DNA of 15,395 nt from Prevotellaceae bacterium UBA5903 (GCA_002431845.1 DJEH01000135.1:1-15395); one strand, 5' to 3'. Positions 7,763 through 15,151 are shown, counted from the first letter of the stretch. Notes: generated by a model from the sequence alone, not told the origin. Translations and numbers: made by a program.

Positions 7763-9259
7763 TTATTCCATTAGTGGAATGGTTATGACAAATGTAGTTC
7801 CTTTGCCAAATTCGCTATCGGCATGGATGGAGCCGTCTAATGCCTTAACCACGTTGTGTACGTATGCCAAGCCCAATCCGAAGCCCTTCACGTCGTGGCG
7901 GTTGCCAGTGTGTACACGATAGAACTTTTCAAAAATCTTTTTCAAATCCTCGCGGTGAATACCTATGCCGTTGTCCTTAATGGTGATAACCAATTTGTTG
8001 TCCGATTGGTTGCGAGTAGACACCACCAAGTGCAACTTTCGTTCGGCGTCTTTATACTTCACTGCGTTGTCGAGCAAGTTGAAAATAACGTTCGTAAAGT
8101 GCATCTCGTCTACAAAAACAATGGCATTTTCGGCATCCAAGTGTGCATCTATTTTACCGCCCGAAGCCTCTACTTTCAGCCTAAAGGTGTTTACCGTGTC
8201 GTGAATAAGGGCATTAGCATCCACCTCTTTGCGTTTAAATGTAGCAGCTTTGCGGTCGAACAGTGACATTTGCAGCACCTTTTCCACTTGAAAGCGCAAG
8301 CGTTTTGTCTCGTCGATTATTACGCTTGATATGTGCTTAAACATGGTTTCGCTCTTAGCCACAGCAGGGTCTTTAAGCATTTGTGCAGCAAGCGATATGG
8401 TGGAGATAGGCGTTTTAAACTCGTGCGTCATGTTGTTGATAAAGTCGTTCTTTATCTCGCTGAGTTTCTTCTGTCTGAAGATAGACCACACGGTGAAGAT
8501 AAACACTATCAGCAGTAGCAAGGTAAAGATAATGGCGGGTATCATAAACTTCACACTTGAAAAGAGAAAACTCTTCATCTCAGGGAAATGTATGTAGAGA
8601 ATGCCCATCTGTGGCGAGGGGTCATTGGGGAATAGCACTTGTCTGTAAGTATATTCGCTCCCTTCGCTGTTGTAGTCAGGACAGCGGTATACCACTCGTC
8701 CATCCGACGTTGTGACGCAAAAATGATAGTCAATGTTAATGCCCTTGTTCCTAAGTTCAGAGCGTAGGTTGCTATCAAGAGCTCTAAAGTCAATGCGTTT
8801 GTTCAGAGGGGTTTCGCTTGCTTTGTATAGGATAGCATACACCACCTCGTCGAGCAATTGCCTCTGGTAAACGTAGCGTTGTTTCACAGAGTCGCGCACG
8901 CTCTCGTTGGTGCTATTAGCGTTTAAGTTATCAAGAAACATGCCCTTAGGCACGTTGGCAGGTATCGTTACTTGTTCGTCATTGCGGTTAGTGGTGTTGG
9001 GCTTAGCCTCAGTGTGTGCAGCCTTGTTGTGGGCAGCGTTCTGCTTAGTTTGTTGGCGGAATTGCTCCTCCAGCCCCCGTTTCGTCTCGTTTAGTTCCAG
9101 GTTTCGTGCCACTTGGAAAAGGCTATGGGTAACAGACTCATCAAACTGCTCTTTTCGCATATTAATAACTTCTTCAAAGTATTTAGTCTGCAAAAAAAGC
9201 AATCCAAGGAACAATGTTCCCATAACAACTGCTATTATCCAAATTGTTGACTTTTTCAT
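7763..9259 (-). CDS. rprX: Membrane sensor histidine kinase, RprX-like
   Basis: This 498-residue kinase senses a periplasmic or envelope signal and phosphorylates the adjacent RprY-like regulator. A membrane segment at about 7-25 and a second at about 239-261 bracket a periplasmic sensor region of roughly 210 residues. That region contains a polar, Asn/Thr/Lys-rich stretch near 70-95. The dimerisation and phosphoacceptor box is INNMTHEFKTPIS with His279. The ATPase domain has the N box (NVIFNLLDNAVKYKD), the G1 box (IKDNGIGI), the F box (IFEKFYR) and the G2 box (GFGLGLAYV). All catalytic boxes are intact. No HAMP or PAS domain is apparent. The ATG at 9259 is needed to keep the first membrane segment. 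The sensed signal is unknown. Confidence 0.93.
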   Translation of the reverse strand: MKKSTIWIIAVVMGTLFLGLLFLQTKYFEEVINMRKEQFDESVTHSLFQVARNLELNETKRGLEEQFRQQTKQNAAHNKAAHTEAKPNTTNRNDEQVTIPANVPKGMFLDNLNANSTNESVRDSVKQRYVYQRQLLDEVVYAILYKASETPLNKRIDFRALDSNLRSELRNKGINIDYHFCVTTSDGRVVYRCPDYNSEGSEYTYRQVLFPNDPSPQMGILYIHFPEMKSFLFSSVKFMIPAIIFTLLLLIVFIFTVWSIFRQKKLSEIKNDFINNMTHEFKTPISTISLAAQMLKDPAVAKSETMFKHISSVIIDETKRLRFQVEKVLQMSLFDRKAATFKRKEVDANALIHDTVNTFRLKVEASGGKIDAHLDAENAIVFVDEMHFTNVIFNLLDNAVKYKDAERKLHLVVSTRNQSDNKLVITIKDNGIGIHREDLKKIFEKFYRVHTGNRHDVKGFGLGLAYVHNVVKALDGSIHADSEFGKGTTFVITIPLME

Positions 9260-9263
9260 GTAG

Positions 9264-9271
9264 CAAAGGTA
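9264..9271 (-). promoter_or_regulatory. -7 promoter element abutting the rprX start codon
   Basis: The minus strand reads TACCTTTG followed by CTAC and then the ATG, leaving only four bases between the -7 box and the start codon. The transcript would begin at or beside the ATG and lack a leader. The -33 region is weak: the nearest TTG is 22 bases upstream. Confidence 0.5.
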
Positions 9272-9381
9272 AGTGCTAATGTTAATTATCCGTCAAGTAT
9301 TTAGGCTGTTGTAAACTTTATTCTAATAAAATTAACAAAATCAAATATTTTTAATTAACAAATTATGAAGTAAATGGCAAA

Positions 9382-9433
9382 ATGAGCAAGTGCTCAAATC
9401 TATTCTAAAATAGCAGTTTGAACGCTTGCTCAT
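9382..9433 (-). terminator. Compound hairpin after the AlbA_2 gene
   Basis: The arms at 9382-9398 and 9417-9433 pair at 15 of 17 positions, including ATGAGCAAG with CTTGCTCAT. Inside them CTATT (9400-9404) pairs with AATAG (9409-9413), so almost the whole 52 bases fold as one rod. It begins 15 bases past the stop codon of the 9449-13468 gene and separates that gene from rprX. Only a short T run follows on the minus strand, so termination strength is uncertain. Confidence 0.6.
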
Positions 9434-9448
9434 AATGTTTCTATAATG

Positions 9449-12400
9449 TTATGGCAATACGATGCCAGTAGCCTCAATTGAGTGTCGTAGTGCTTCGAAG
9501 CTTTTTGTCGAAATGTCAGACCCTAATGTAGTCTTAGCCATATTGGTTATTTTCTTAAATTTGCTGATGTCTTGATTAACAATAGCGCAGAAAATGAGGT
9601 CTGATTGTTGTACCAATAGTTCTTCGCCTTTGGCATTTAGCGAGTTCTCTTCGCATAGGTTTTCAATGGTATCGCAGCGTGTAACGTTGCGGTTCTTTTT
9701 GTGGTCAATGCGCATTGATAGCAACAAATCGGTAGGCTTAGCAAGTGCGGCAAAGAAGATGTCTACACCAGGTTCCACGTAGAGCGAGTAAGGCTGTCGT
9801 TCGTTTTGTTCGAGTATATGGCTCACGGGCACGCGCATCATATTTCCGTTGGTATATACCACCACTACATAGTCGTTTTCGTAACCATCGTACACGGGGA
9901 TAGTTAGTCGGGCCTTGCCATAGTAGGTATCTTCGCAGTGCATATACGTTTTCTCGTCAAGGAAGTTGATGTATGCCATGGCATACGCTCCGCCGTGTAG
10001 TTGCAACACACTGGTGTGGATGGGTGGCAGGGCCTTAGTGCTGTCGTGCTTCGTAGGTGTGGCAGTGGCAGGGGCTGATAGCGCCTTTTCGTCGTCGGTC
10101 ACAATGGGTTGGGCATCGGCATAGGTGTCTGCATCCTTCTTCTCGGCCAATGCCTTTTCGGTGATGGTAGCAAACACAGCCTGACGCGATGCCACAAAGT
10201 TGCGTAAGGTTTCACCCTTCAGCTCGCGTGTTTCAGACACAAAGCGACACCAACACACCCCATCGAGTTTTACCACCTTGCTCGAGGGCTTAATGTGCAA
10301 GCATAGCACGTTGCGTCCTTTTGCATCAATCCATTCTGTCTTAACAAGCAGTAGCGTTTCCTTGCCCAATTTCCACGATATATTGTCTATAATATAACGT
10401 TCGTAGCTATCGCGGAAGTTTTTGTTTTTAAACATGCTCGAGGCGGCATCGCTTTGCAAGCCAATGCCCATACCCTCGTTGTTCACCCCCAAATATAGGC
10501 GTCCGCCCTCAGCGTTAAGAAAGCCGCACACCACGTGCAGTATCACCCAAGTTTGTCGTTCAATGTCCTCGCGCATGCTGTTGCCTGCGGGGTAAACAAT
10601 GCTTGTTTTAAACTCCGTGTGTAGGTCTTCCTCGCCAAAGGTCATGAGGCTACTTTGTCGTTCTTGAATGTTGAGCAGAGCATTAATCTTTTTGTGAATT
10701 TGAATTTGCGCCTGTTGCAGTTTAAACTCGCCCATAAGGTTGTATGCCAACACCAGTTTGCTAAGTTGCTTGAGCAAGGGCTCGCTGGCAGAGAGCGAAA
10801 GGTTCCAAAGGTCTTCGTTGTGCGAAGTTTCGCTTAGGTAGCTAACTGTTTGTAGCTGTAAGTATTGCGTGTAGAGTCCTTGGTAGTTTTGCACGTTGTC
10901 GCCCATCTGTTCGTATTCGCTCATTTCGTTCCAATCAACGCGTCCGTTGGTTTCAAAGTGTTTGAGCAATAAGATGAGCTTCATGCGCTTTGTGTAGTAG
11001 TCGGCTTGTGCTTGGTCGTTGAGCGTAAGTGCCAATAGGCGCGTAAAGCCCAGATAGTTGTAAGCCTGTTTATAGTCGGATGTCACCACAGCCACGCGGT
11101 CGGTAATTTTCATTAATTCCTCCACGTAGCAAGCCTCAAGTGTTTCGTCGGCATCCACCATGTCGGTGTCTTCGTCGTGGTTGGTGTCGGTGTGTGTTTC
11201 AACAGGTTTCCACACCGATCCTTCGCCGGCATACCACACCATAAGGTTGTTAAACGCTTGGGATGTAGTAAATGCATGGTCGGCTTGTGCATACCCCATA
11301 AAACGCCCCAAGTGGAAGCCAATGCCGTGTTTGCGCTCAATGATTTGAGCTTTAATAAATGTGCCATTTTGTAGCATTTCGCTGGTGCACGACCTGGGTA
11401 GCGAAAAGGTTAGGCCATAGTCCGACACGCAAGCATACGTGTGCTTTTGCTCGCTATAATTCGTAACCACCGCCACAAAGGTTTCGTCTTCGCCATACAA
11501 GTCGCTAAAGTTTTCATCAATGGCATTGTTGAGCAATGTACTCATCTCAAACACGTAGCGATTGTTATCGTCGATGCTCTTTACTCTTACGGGCAATAGC
11601 AGTTGAAATCCGTGTTCATCTTGAAACGAGTGGATGTCGGGATAGGCCCGATAGCGTACAATTTCGTTGGCATCTATCACGCCTTCGCCCTGGAAGTGCT
11701 TGTCCTCGATGATGCAATGAAACACACCTTCAAACGACGATTCGCGGTCAATGCGTACCACCACTTCGTCGCCACGGTCGGGAAAACGTTTGGCATTAAC
11801 CTGTGCGTGCGAGGGCAAACCACGCACCACCTCGTCGGCTGCAAAAAGGTGGCGTTCAAGGTTGCGCCATAGCTCCTCGTAGGGGCGCATGCTTTCTTTA
11901 TCAGCCACTTGGCTAAAGTGTACGGCATCGTTGAGGCACACCTCTACGTGGTGCCAAGGCAGCAAGTCGGCTGGCAGTTGGTTTTTGCACATGGGTAGGG
12001 CATGACAGGGCGATAGCGATATGGTATCAGATAGTTTAAGGTCCACCTTGTTCGTAACAAAGTGGCGCGTAGTAGCCAATTCGCCAGCCATGCCATGCTC
12101 GCACACACGCATCATGATGAGCAATGGGGCCTGCACATCTCTCCATGCAAACTCAAGCTGTGGCACGTGCTCGCCCATCAAGCAGTAGTAAGCCTTTTCA
12201 AAGCAACGCGGTATGTTACACCCCTTTAAGTAGGTAAGATAGCGGTAAAGGCGAGCCCTATTAATGTTTACATCAAAGGGCAAATCCTTGCATTTATCAG
12301 CAAGCAATTGCTGTATGGCCAGAGCCTTAATCACGCTCGTAACGCGGTCTTGAAGGTCGTCGTTTCCCTCCATTGAGTCTACGTTATCGGTTATAAGTCG

Positions 12401-13468
12401 GCATTGCATGATGTAGTGTTCAAGCATGCGCACAAACATCGAGGCGTAGGGCATAGTTTCGCGCATTTCGGTGTTAGCCTCGAGTGTTATCACCGCAAAT
12501 AGTTGGTCTATTTGGCTTTCAAATAACTTAGGACAGAGCGTCAGCACAAAGTCGGTAAGGAGCAATTTCTTTTCGGCATCGTAGAGAAAGCCCGAGGCCG
12601 ATAGTCGGCTAAAGGTTTGCTTTACTACCCCCTCTTGCTCGTTGTTGCAGATGGCTCTAACGGCCTGTATCATCACCTCGATGTGCTCAATAGCCACCGA
12701 AAAGTGCTTTTGCACAAACTTCATATCCTCTGGCATGAGCTTGCGCAGCATGTCTGTTTCTTCGAGCACATAAAGGCAGAAGGCTTTGATGTTGTTGAGT
12801 TGTTCCGTCTGTAGCAATTGCTGCTCGTTAGCGGTTTGTTGAGCTTCGCTGGTCTCCTCAGTTGGGCAACAAGTAGTAGTCACTTGCCGTGTGCATTGCA
12901 TAAGCCATTCGTCTATCTGCACCTCAAAACTATTGTTGACAGAGTCGTTGAGCAAAAGTTCTATAAACTCATCGCCCTTGTGGATAGAATTAATAGCTTT
13001 CTCTTTTAGGTCGTTTCGCAGGTTGTTAAGTAGTTCCTCCTCGGGTTGCACTTCAACAAATATCAATTTCAGTATACAGCCCAATATGCTCGTCACCATA
13101 CACTTAATTTTTTGCCCTACTTTAAGTTTTACGCTGCGCACGTTGTAAACTCTTGAAAAGAACCCAAGTGTATCGCTCACCTCATAGTAGCTACCCGTTT
13201 GCATGCGGTCGGCTTTCACAATAAAGGTGTATATATTGCCTCGTTTATAAAATGTTTCAAGGTATGGCCTATAGTCTTGTTTTATTTCTCTTACCTCATT
13301 ATTGTCGTCAAGTTTAATGATACAGGGCAGGGTTTCGGGCCTGTCTTTACCATATTGAAATTGCAATTGTTTAACTAAATATTCCTTACCATCTCGCTCT
13401 ACAATAAATCTTTTTTGCTCTTGCATTACCCCCGTCACGGGCAACTTTTGTGGAATTTCTTTTATCAT
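9449..13468 (-). CDS. Giant AlbA_2 (Schlafen-type) putative nucleic-acid-binding protein of unknown function
   Basis: This 1339-residue soluble protein has no signal peptide or membrane segment. The only domain recognised with confidence is AlbA_2 (Schlafen AlbA_2, formerly divergent AAA-4), at about 945-1075: EFKTSIVYPAG (952-962), then CGFLNAEGGRLYLGVNNEGMGIG. Glu947 and Glu952 have the spacing of two acidic residues in the Schlafen nuclease site; GVNNE has Asn where many relatives have Asp. Segments at about 20-140, 555-640 and 655-725 alternate short beta strands and glycines in a way that suggests OB/S1-like folds, but this is by eye. Residues about 150-545 and 780-940 are mainly helical. 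An Ala/Thr/Asp/Lys linker (about 1100-1150) precedes a C-terminal beta-rich domain containing VVVVYTNGNMMRVPVSHIL. RNA or DNA binding is a family inference. No partner gene adjoins it on the same transcript. Confidence 0.8.
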   Translation of the reverse strand: MIKEIPQKLPVTGVMQEQKRFIVERDGKEYLVKQLQFQYGKDRPETLPCIIKLDDNNEVREIKQDYRPYLETFYKRGNIYTFIVKADRMQTGSYYEVSDTLGFFSRVYNVRSVKLKVGQKIKCMVTSILGCILKLIFVEVQPEEELLNNLRNDLKEKAINSIHKGDEFIELLLNDSVNNSFEVQIDEWLMQCTRQVTTTCCPTEETSEAQQTANEQQLLQTEQLNNIKAFCLYVLEETDMLRKLMPEDMKFVQKHFSVAIEHIEVMIQAVRAICNNEQEGVVKQTFSRLSASGFLYDAEKKLLLTDFVLTLCPKLFESQIDQLFAVITLEANTEMRETMPYASMFVRMLEHYIMQCRLITDNVDSMEGNDDLQDRVTSVIKALAIQQLLADKCKDLPFDVNINRARLYRYLTYLKGCNIPRCFEKAYYCLMGEHVPQLEFAWRDVQAPLLIMMRVCEHGMAGELATTRHFVTNKVDLKLSDTISLSPCHALPMCKNQLPADLLPWHHVEVCLNDAVHFSQVADKESMRPYEELWRNLERHLFAADEVVRGLPSHAQVNAKRFPDRGDEVVVRIDRESSFEGVFHCIIEDKHFQGEGVIDANEIVRYRAYPDIHSFQDEHGFQLLLPVRVKSIDDNNRYVFEMSTLLNNAIDENFSDLYGEDETFVAVVTNYSEQKHTYACVSDYGLTFSLPRSCTSEMLQNGTFIKAQIIERKHGIGFHLGRFMGYAQADHAFTTSQAFNNLMVWYAGEGSVWKPVETHTDTNHDEDTDMVDADETLEACYVEELMKITDRVAVVTSDYKQAYNYLGFTRLLALTLNDQAQADYYTKRMKLILLLKHFETNGRVDWNEMSEYEQMGDNVQNYQGLYTQYLQLQTVSYLSETSHNEDLWNLSLSASEPLLKQLSKLVLAYNLMGEFKLQQAQIQIHKKINALLNIQERQSSLMTFGEEDLHTEFKTSIVYPAGNSMREDIERQTWVILHVVCGFLNAEGGRLYLGVNNEGMGIGLQSDAASSMFKNKNFRDSYERYIIDNISWKLGKETLLLVKTEWIDAKGRNVLCLHIKPSSKVVKLDGVCWCRFVSETRELKGETLRNFVASRQAVFATITEKALAEKKDADTYADAQPIVTDDEKALSAPATATPTKHDSTKALPPIHTSVLQLHGGAYAMAYINFLDEKTYMHCEDTYYGKARLTIPVYDGYENDYVVVVYTNGNMMRVPVSHILEQNERQPYSLYVEPGVDIFFAALAKPTDLLLSMRIDHKKNRNVTRCDTIENLCEENSLNAKGEELLVQQSDLIFCAIVNQDISKFKKITNMAKTTLGSDISTKSFEALRHSIEATGIVLP

Positions 13469-13570
13469 AACTATGGATTAAAAAAAATTGATTGAATAAG
13501 TATTTTTACTAAACTAATTCAGATTTTATAAAATTACTATTAGGCAATTTATGCATTTATTCTTCACTTA

Positions 13571-13578
13571 CAAAAATA
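13571..13578 (-). promoter_or_regulatory. Possible -7 element for the AlbA_2 gene
   Basis: The minus strand reads TATTTTTG, matching TAnnTTTG, about 100 bases before the ATG at 13468. No -33 TTTG stands at the right distance, and the region is AT-rich enough for such a match by chance. Confidence 0.25.
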
Positions 13579-13719
13579 ATAAAAAAGCATGTTTATAAGT
13601 GCATAAATGTCATTATTTTGTGATAAGCAACTTGCAAAAACCGCATATAGTACTTACACTCTTGCTGATAAGGGCATGATGCATGCAGCTCATAGCTCAA
13701 AAAATATTGTGTTGTAGTA

Positions 13720-13768
13720 TTAAGTAGGTATTCAGAATTCATATCAATTATTTTGAACACCTACTTAA
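13720..13768. repeat. 15-bp inverted repeat with TAAGTAGGTATTCA arm
   Basis: TTAAGTAGGTATTCA (13720-13734) and TGAACACCTACTTAA (13754-13768) are inverted copies differing at one position, around a 19-base centre. Fourteen bases of the left arm recur exactly at 15260-15273, beyond the kinase gene, so this is a dispersed repeat and not only a local hairpin. Confidence 0.7.
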
Positions 13769-13861
13769 CACATATTAATGTTTTGAGTAGAAATATAGAA
13801 CACTGCAATTTGTACACTTTTTTCTTCAATCTGTAGCCTCCAATCTGCCTTTTTATGCATC

Positions 13862-13886
13862 CGAAGGCCGTTTTTACTTGCCTTCG
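13862..13886. repeat. Short GC-rich hairpin
   Basis: CGAAGGC (13862-13868) and GCCTTCG (13880-13886) can pair around an 11-base T-rich loop. There is no T run after the stem on either strand, so it is not a clear terminator. It lies just before the palindrome cluster. Confidence 0.45.
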
Positions 13887-13892
13887 AACGAT

Positions 13893-13908
13893 AAAAACAC
13901 GTGTTTTT
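13893..13908. repeat. 16-bp perfect palindrome AAAAACACGTGTTTTT
   Basis: This palindrome has the same size and the same central ACGT as the tandem units that follow. Right after it GTGTTCTT (13909-13916) is the complement of AAGAACAC in the third tandem unit. It may be a diverged leading copy of the array. Confidence 0.6.
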
Positions 13909-13920
13909 GTGTTCTTCGAG

Positions 13921-14035
13921 CTAAGGATACGTATCCTTACACCCTAAGAATACGTATCCTTATACCCTAAGAACACGTATCCTTACACCCTAAGGATACG
14001 TATCCTTGTACCCTAAGGATACGTATCCTTAAGGG
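13921..14035. repeat. Tandem array of five 23-bp units, each centred on AAGGATACGTATCCTT
   Basis: The units start at 13921, 13944, 13967, 13990 and 14013 with no gaps. Units 1, 4 and 5 hold the exact 16-bp palindrome AAGGATACGTATCCTT. Units 2 and 3 vary only in the left half (AAGAATACG, AAGAACACG). The right half ACGTATCCTT is invariant in all five. Short spacers (ACACC, ATACC, ACACC, GTACC) join the palindromes, and the last unit ends in AAGGGGTGT, the inverse of the spacer sequence. The pattern suggests an operator array or a hairpin-forming repeat. It has no CRISPR-like unique spacers. Confidence 0.9.
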
Positions 14036-14083
14036 GTGTCAAGCTTTTCTTGTTGTAATGGATAATGAATAGTAATGATGAAA

Positions 14084-14118
14084 TTTTATAACTTGTTGAT
14101 AATCAATACTTTATAAAA
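14084..14118. repeat. 35-bp dyad symmetric about position 14101
   Basis: The outer arms TTTTATAA (14084-14091) and TTATAAAA (14111-14118) and the inner arms TTGAT (14096-14100) and ATCAA (14102-14106) share one centre, leaving two 4-base unpaired stretches. The layout of two nested half-sites around one point is typical of a protein-binding operator or a recombinase core site. No recombinase gene is nearby. Confidence 0.5.
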
Positions 14119-14297
14119 ATGCGTCAAAATTCGCTCAAAATAAAATTTTAAAACAGAGTTTCGTTTTGTGGCAGCTATGAGCACTTACGATGTTTCTAAA
14201 AAAGAAAAATAGAACACTTTTGCATGCTCAAAATGTTAAAATAATATTAAATCAGCCCTCTTATCCTTCGGCAGCATTTCTCTTCATAGTCAAAGGC

Positions 14298-14328
14298 TTT
14301 GTGTTTTAGACAGAAATATCTAACTTTG
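14298..14328 (+). promoter_or_regulatory. Predicted promoter of the kinase-fold gene
   Basis: TTTG (14298-14301) and TAACTTTG (14321-14328) match the Bacteroidetes -33 and -7 elements with 19 bases between. Transcription would begin near 14335, giving a leader of about 68 bases before the ATG at 14403. Confidence 0.7.
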
Positions 14329-14402
14329 CAGAAACAACTAACAACAAGCAACCTTTACAGAACAATAACAAACATTCAAAAGCCTATTTGGGCGGTTTAC
14401 CT

Positions 14403-15122
14403 ATGAAAATCATTCTAAACCCAAAATACGAAAAATTGCGTCCCTATTTGGTGCACCTTGAAGAGCATTTTGACCACGAGGGGCGTGAGCTGCATACGGG
14501 GCGAAACATCATACGCACGCTACACACCGATGGCTTGACCTTGTGCGTTAAACGTTTTGCACCGCCTTCGTTGTGTCGCAAATTGCAGCAAACGTTGTAT
14601 AAAAAGTCGAAAGGTAAACTTGCATATCTCAGTCCGCTCCTATTGCGCGAACGCGGTTTTGAGAGTCCTGAGTCGGTAGCCTTTGTACGCTATCAGCACG
14701 GGTTGTGGCATAGCACCACCTACTTTGTAAGTCTTTTGTCAGATTATCGTTACAACATGCAAAACATTGCCGATGCCCCCCTTGAGGAGCAACGCGAGGT
14801 GATTAAGCAGTTTGCTCGTTTTGCAGCCCATTTACACGAAGATGGTTTTCTTCATCGCGACTTCTCGTCGTCAAACATTTTGTACGATAAGATAGACGGA
14901 CGTTACCACTTTTCGCTTGTCGATACCAACAGCATTAAGTGTGGGCGCGCCGTGAGCATAGAGAATGGATGCAAAAATTTGGCAAAACTATCGGGCGATG
15001 AAGCCTTCTTTGCCATGCTTGCCGAGTGTTATGCCACCGAGCGCAAGGCCGACCCTATAAAGTGTGCACAGCTTATCAACGATGCACGCAAGCACAAGAT
15101 GGTTAAGGCTGAAGCTTTGTAA
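14403..15122 (+). CDS. Kdo/WaaP (InaA)-family lipopolysaccharide kinase-like protein
   Basis: This 239-residue protein with a small kinase fold probably phosphorylates a sugar of the LPS inner core (Kdo or heptose) at the cytoplasmic face of the inner membrane. The ATP-binding lysine is likely Lys50 in LCVKRF. The catalytic loop HRDFSSSNIL (151-160) supplies Asp153 and Asn158, and LVDTN (Asp174) replaces the DFG metal-binding motif. There is no signal peptide or membrane segment. An in-frame TTG at 14388 would add five residues, but the ATG at 14403 begins at the conserved-looking MKIILNPKY and is preferred. The gene has its own promoter and stands alone. The family is clear; the substrate is inferred. 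A protein or small-molecule kinase is less likely. Confidence 0.85.
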   Translation: MKIILNPKYEKLRPYLVHLEEHFDHEGRELHTGRNIIRTLHTDGLTLCVKRFAPPSLCRKLQQTLYKKSKGKLAYLSPLLLRERGFESPESVAFVRYQHGLWHSTTYFVSLLSDYRYNMQNIADAPLEEQREVIKQFARFAAHLHEDGFLHRDFSSSNILYDKIDGRYHFSLVDTNSIKCGRAVSIENGCKNLAKLSGDEAFFAMLAECYATERKADPIKCAQLINDARKHKMVKAEAL

Positions 15123-15134
15123 TAATTTATGAAT

Positions 15135-15151
15135 GTGTGCATGTTGCACAC
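15135..15151 (+). terminator. Possible weak terminator after the kinase-fold gene
   Basis: GTGTGCA (15135-15141) and TGCACAC (15145-15151) form a perfect 7-bp stem with a 3-base loop, 13 bases past the stop codon. The following bases are only moderately T-rich (CTTGTGTTTT), so this is a tentative terminator. Confidence 0.5.

Larger units (their letters stand above)
13469..14402. other. 934-bp non-coding, repeat-rich divergent intergenic region
   Basis: No convincing protein gene lies here on either strand. The AT-rich sequence holds the presumed start regions of two divergent genes. It also holds, in order: an imperfect dyad (13547-13560 with 13595-13608), a 15-bp inverted repeat (13720-13768), a CGAAGGC/GCCTTCG hairpin (13862-13886), a 16-bp palindrome (13893-13908), a five-unit tandem palindrome array (13921-14035), a 35-bp centred dyad (14084-14118) and the kinase promoter (14298-14328). 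It is far longer than the other gaps in the window (30-232 bp). Its purpose is not known. Confidence 0.7.

Noticed and set aside
8907..9263. 118-codon plus-strand frame opposite the rprX sensor region
   Set aside because: It is fully antisense to a well-supported kinase gene and has no recognisable domain.
13921..14035. CRISPR array
   Set aside because: The intervals between palindromes are only a few bases and nearly identical, so there are no unique spacers of usual length. No cas gene is present.
14084..14118. XerCD dif site
   Set aside because: The size is near that of a dif site, but the sequence does not match the dif arms I know, and strict symmetry about a single base is not how dif is built.
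14388..14402. TTG start extending the kinase-fold protein by five residues
   Set aside because: The ATG at 14403 is a stronger start and the extra residues GGLP do not fit the family N terminus.
13469..14402. Insertion sequence or prophage remnant
   Set aside because: No transposase or integrase fragment, no matched terminal inverted repeats with target duplication, and no phage-like frames are visible. The short repeats are reported separately.
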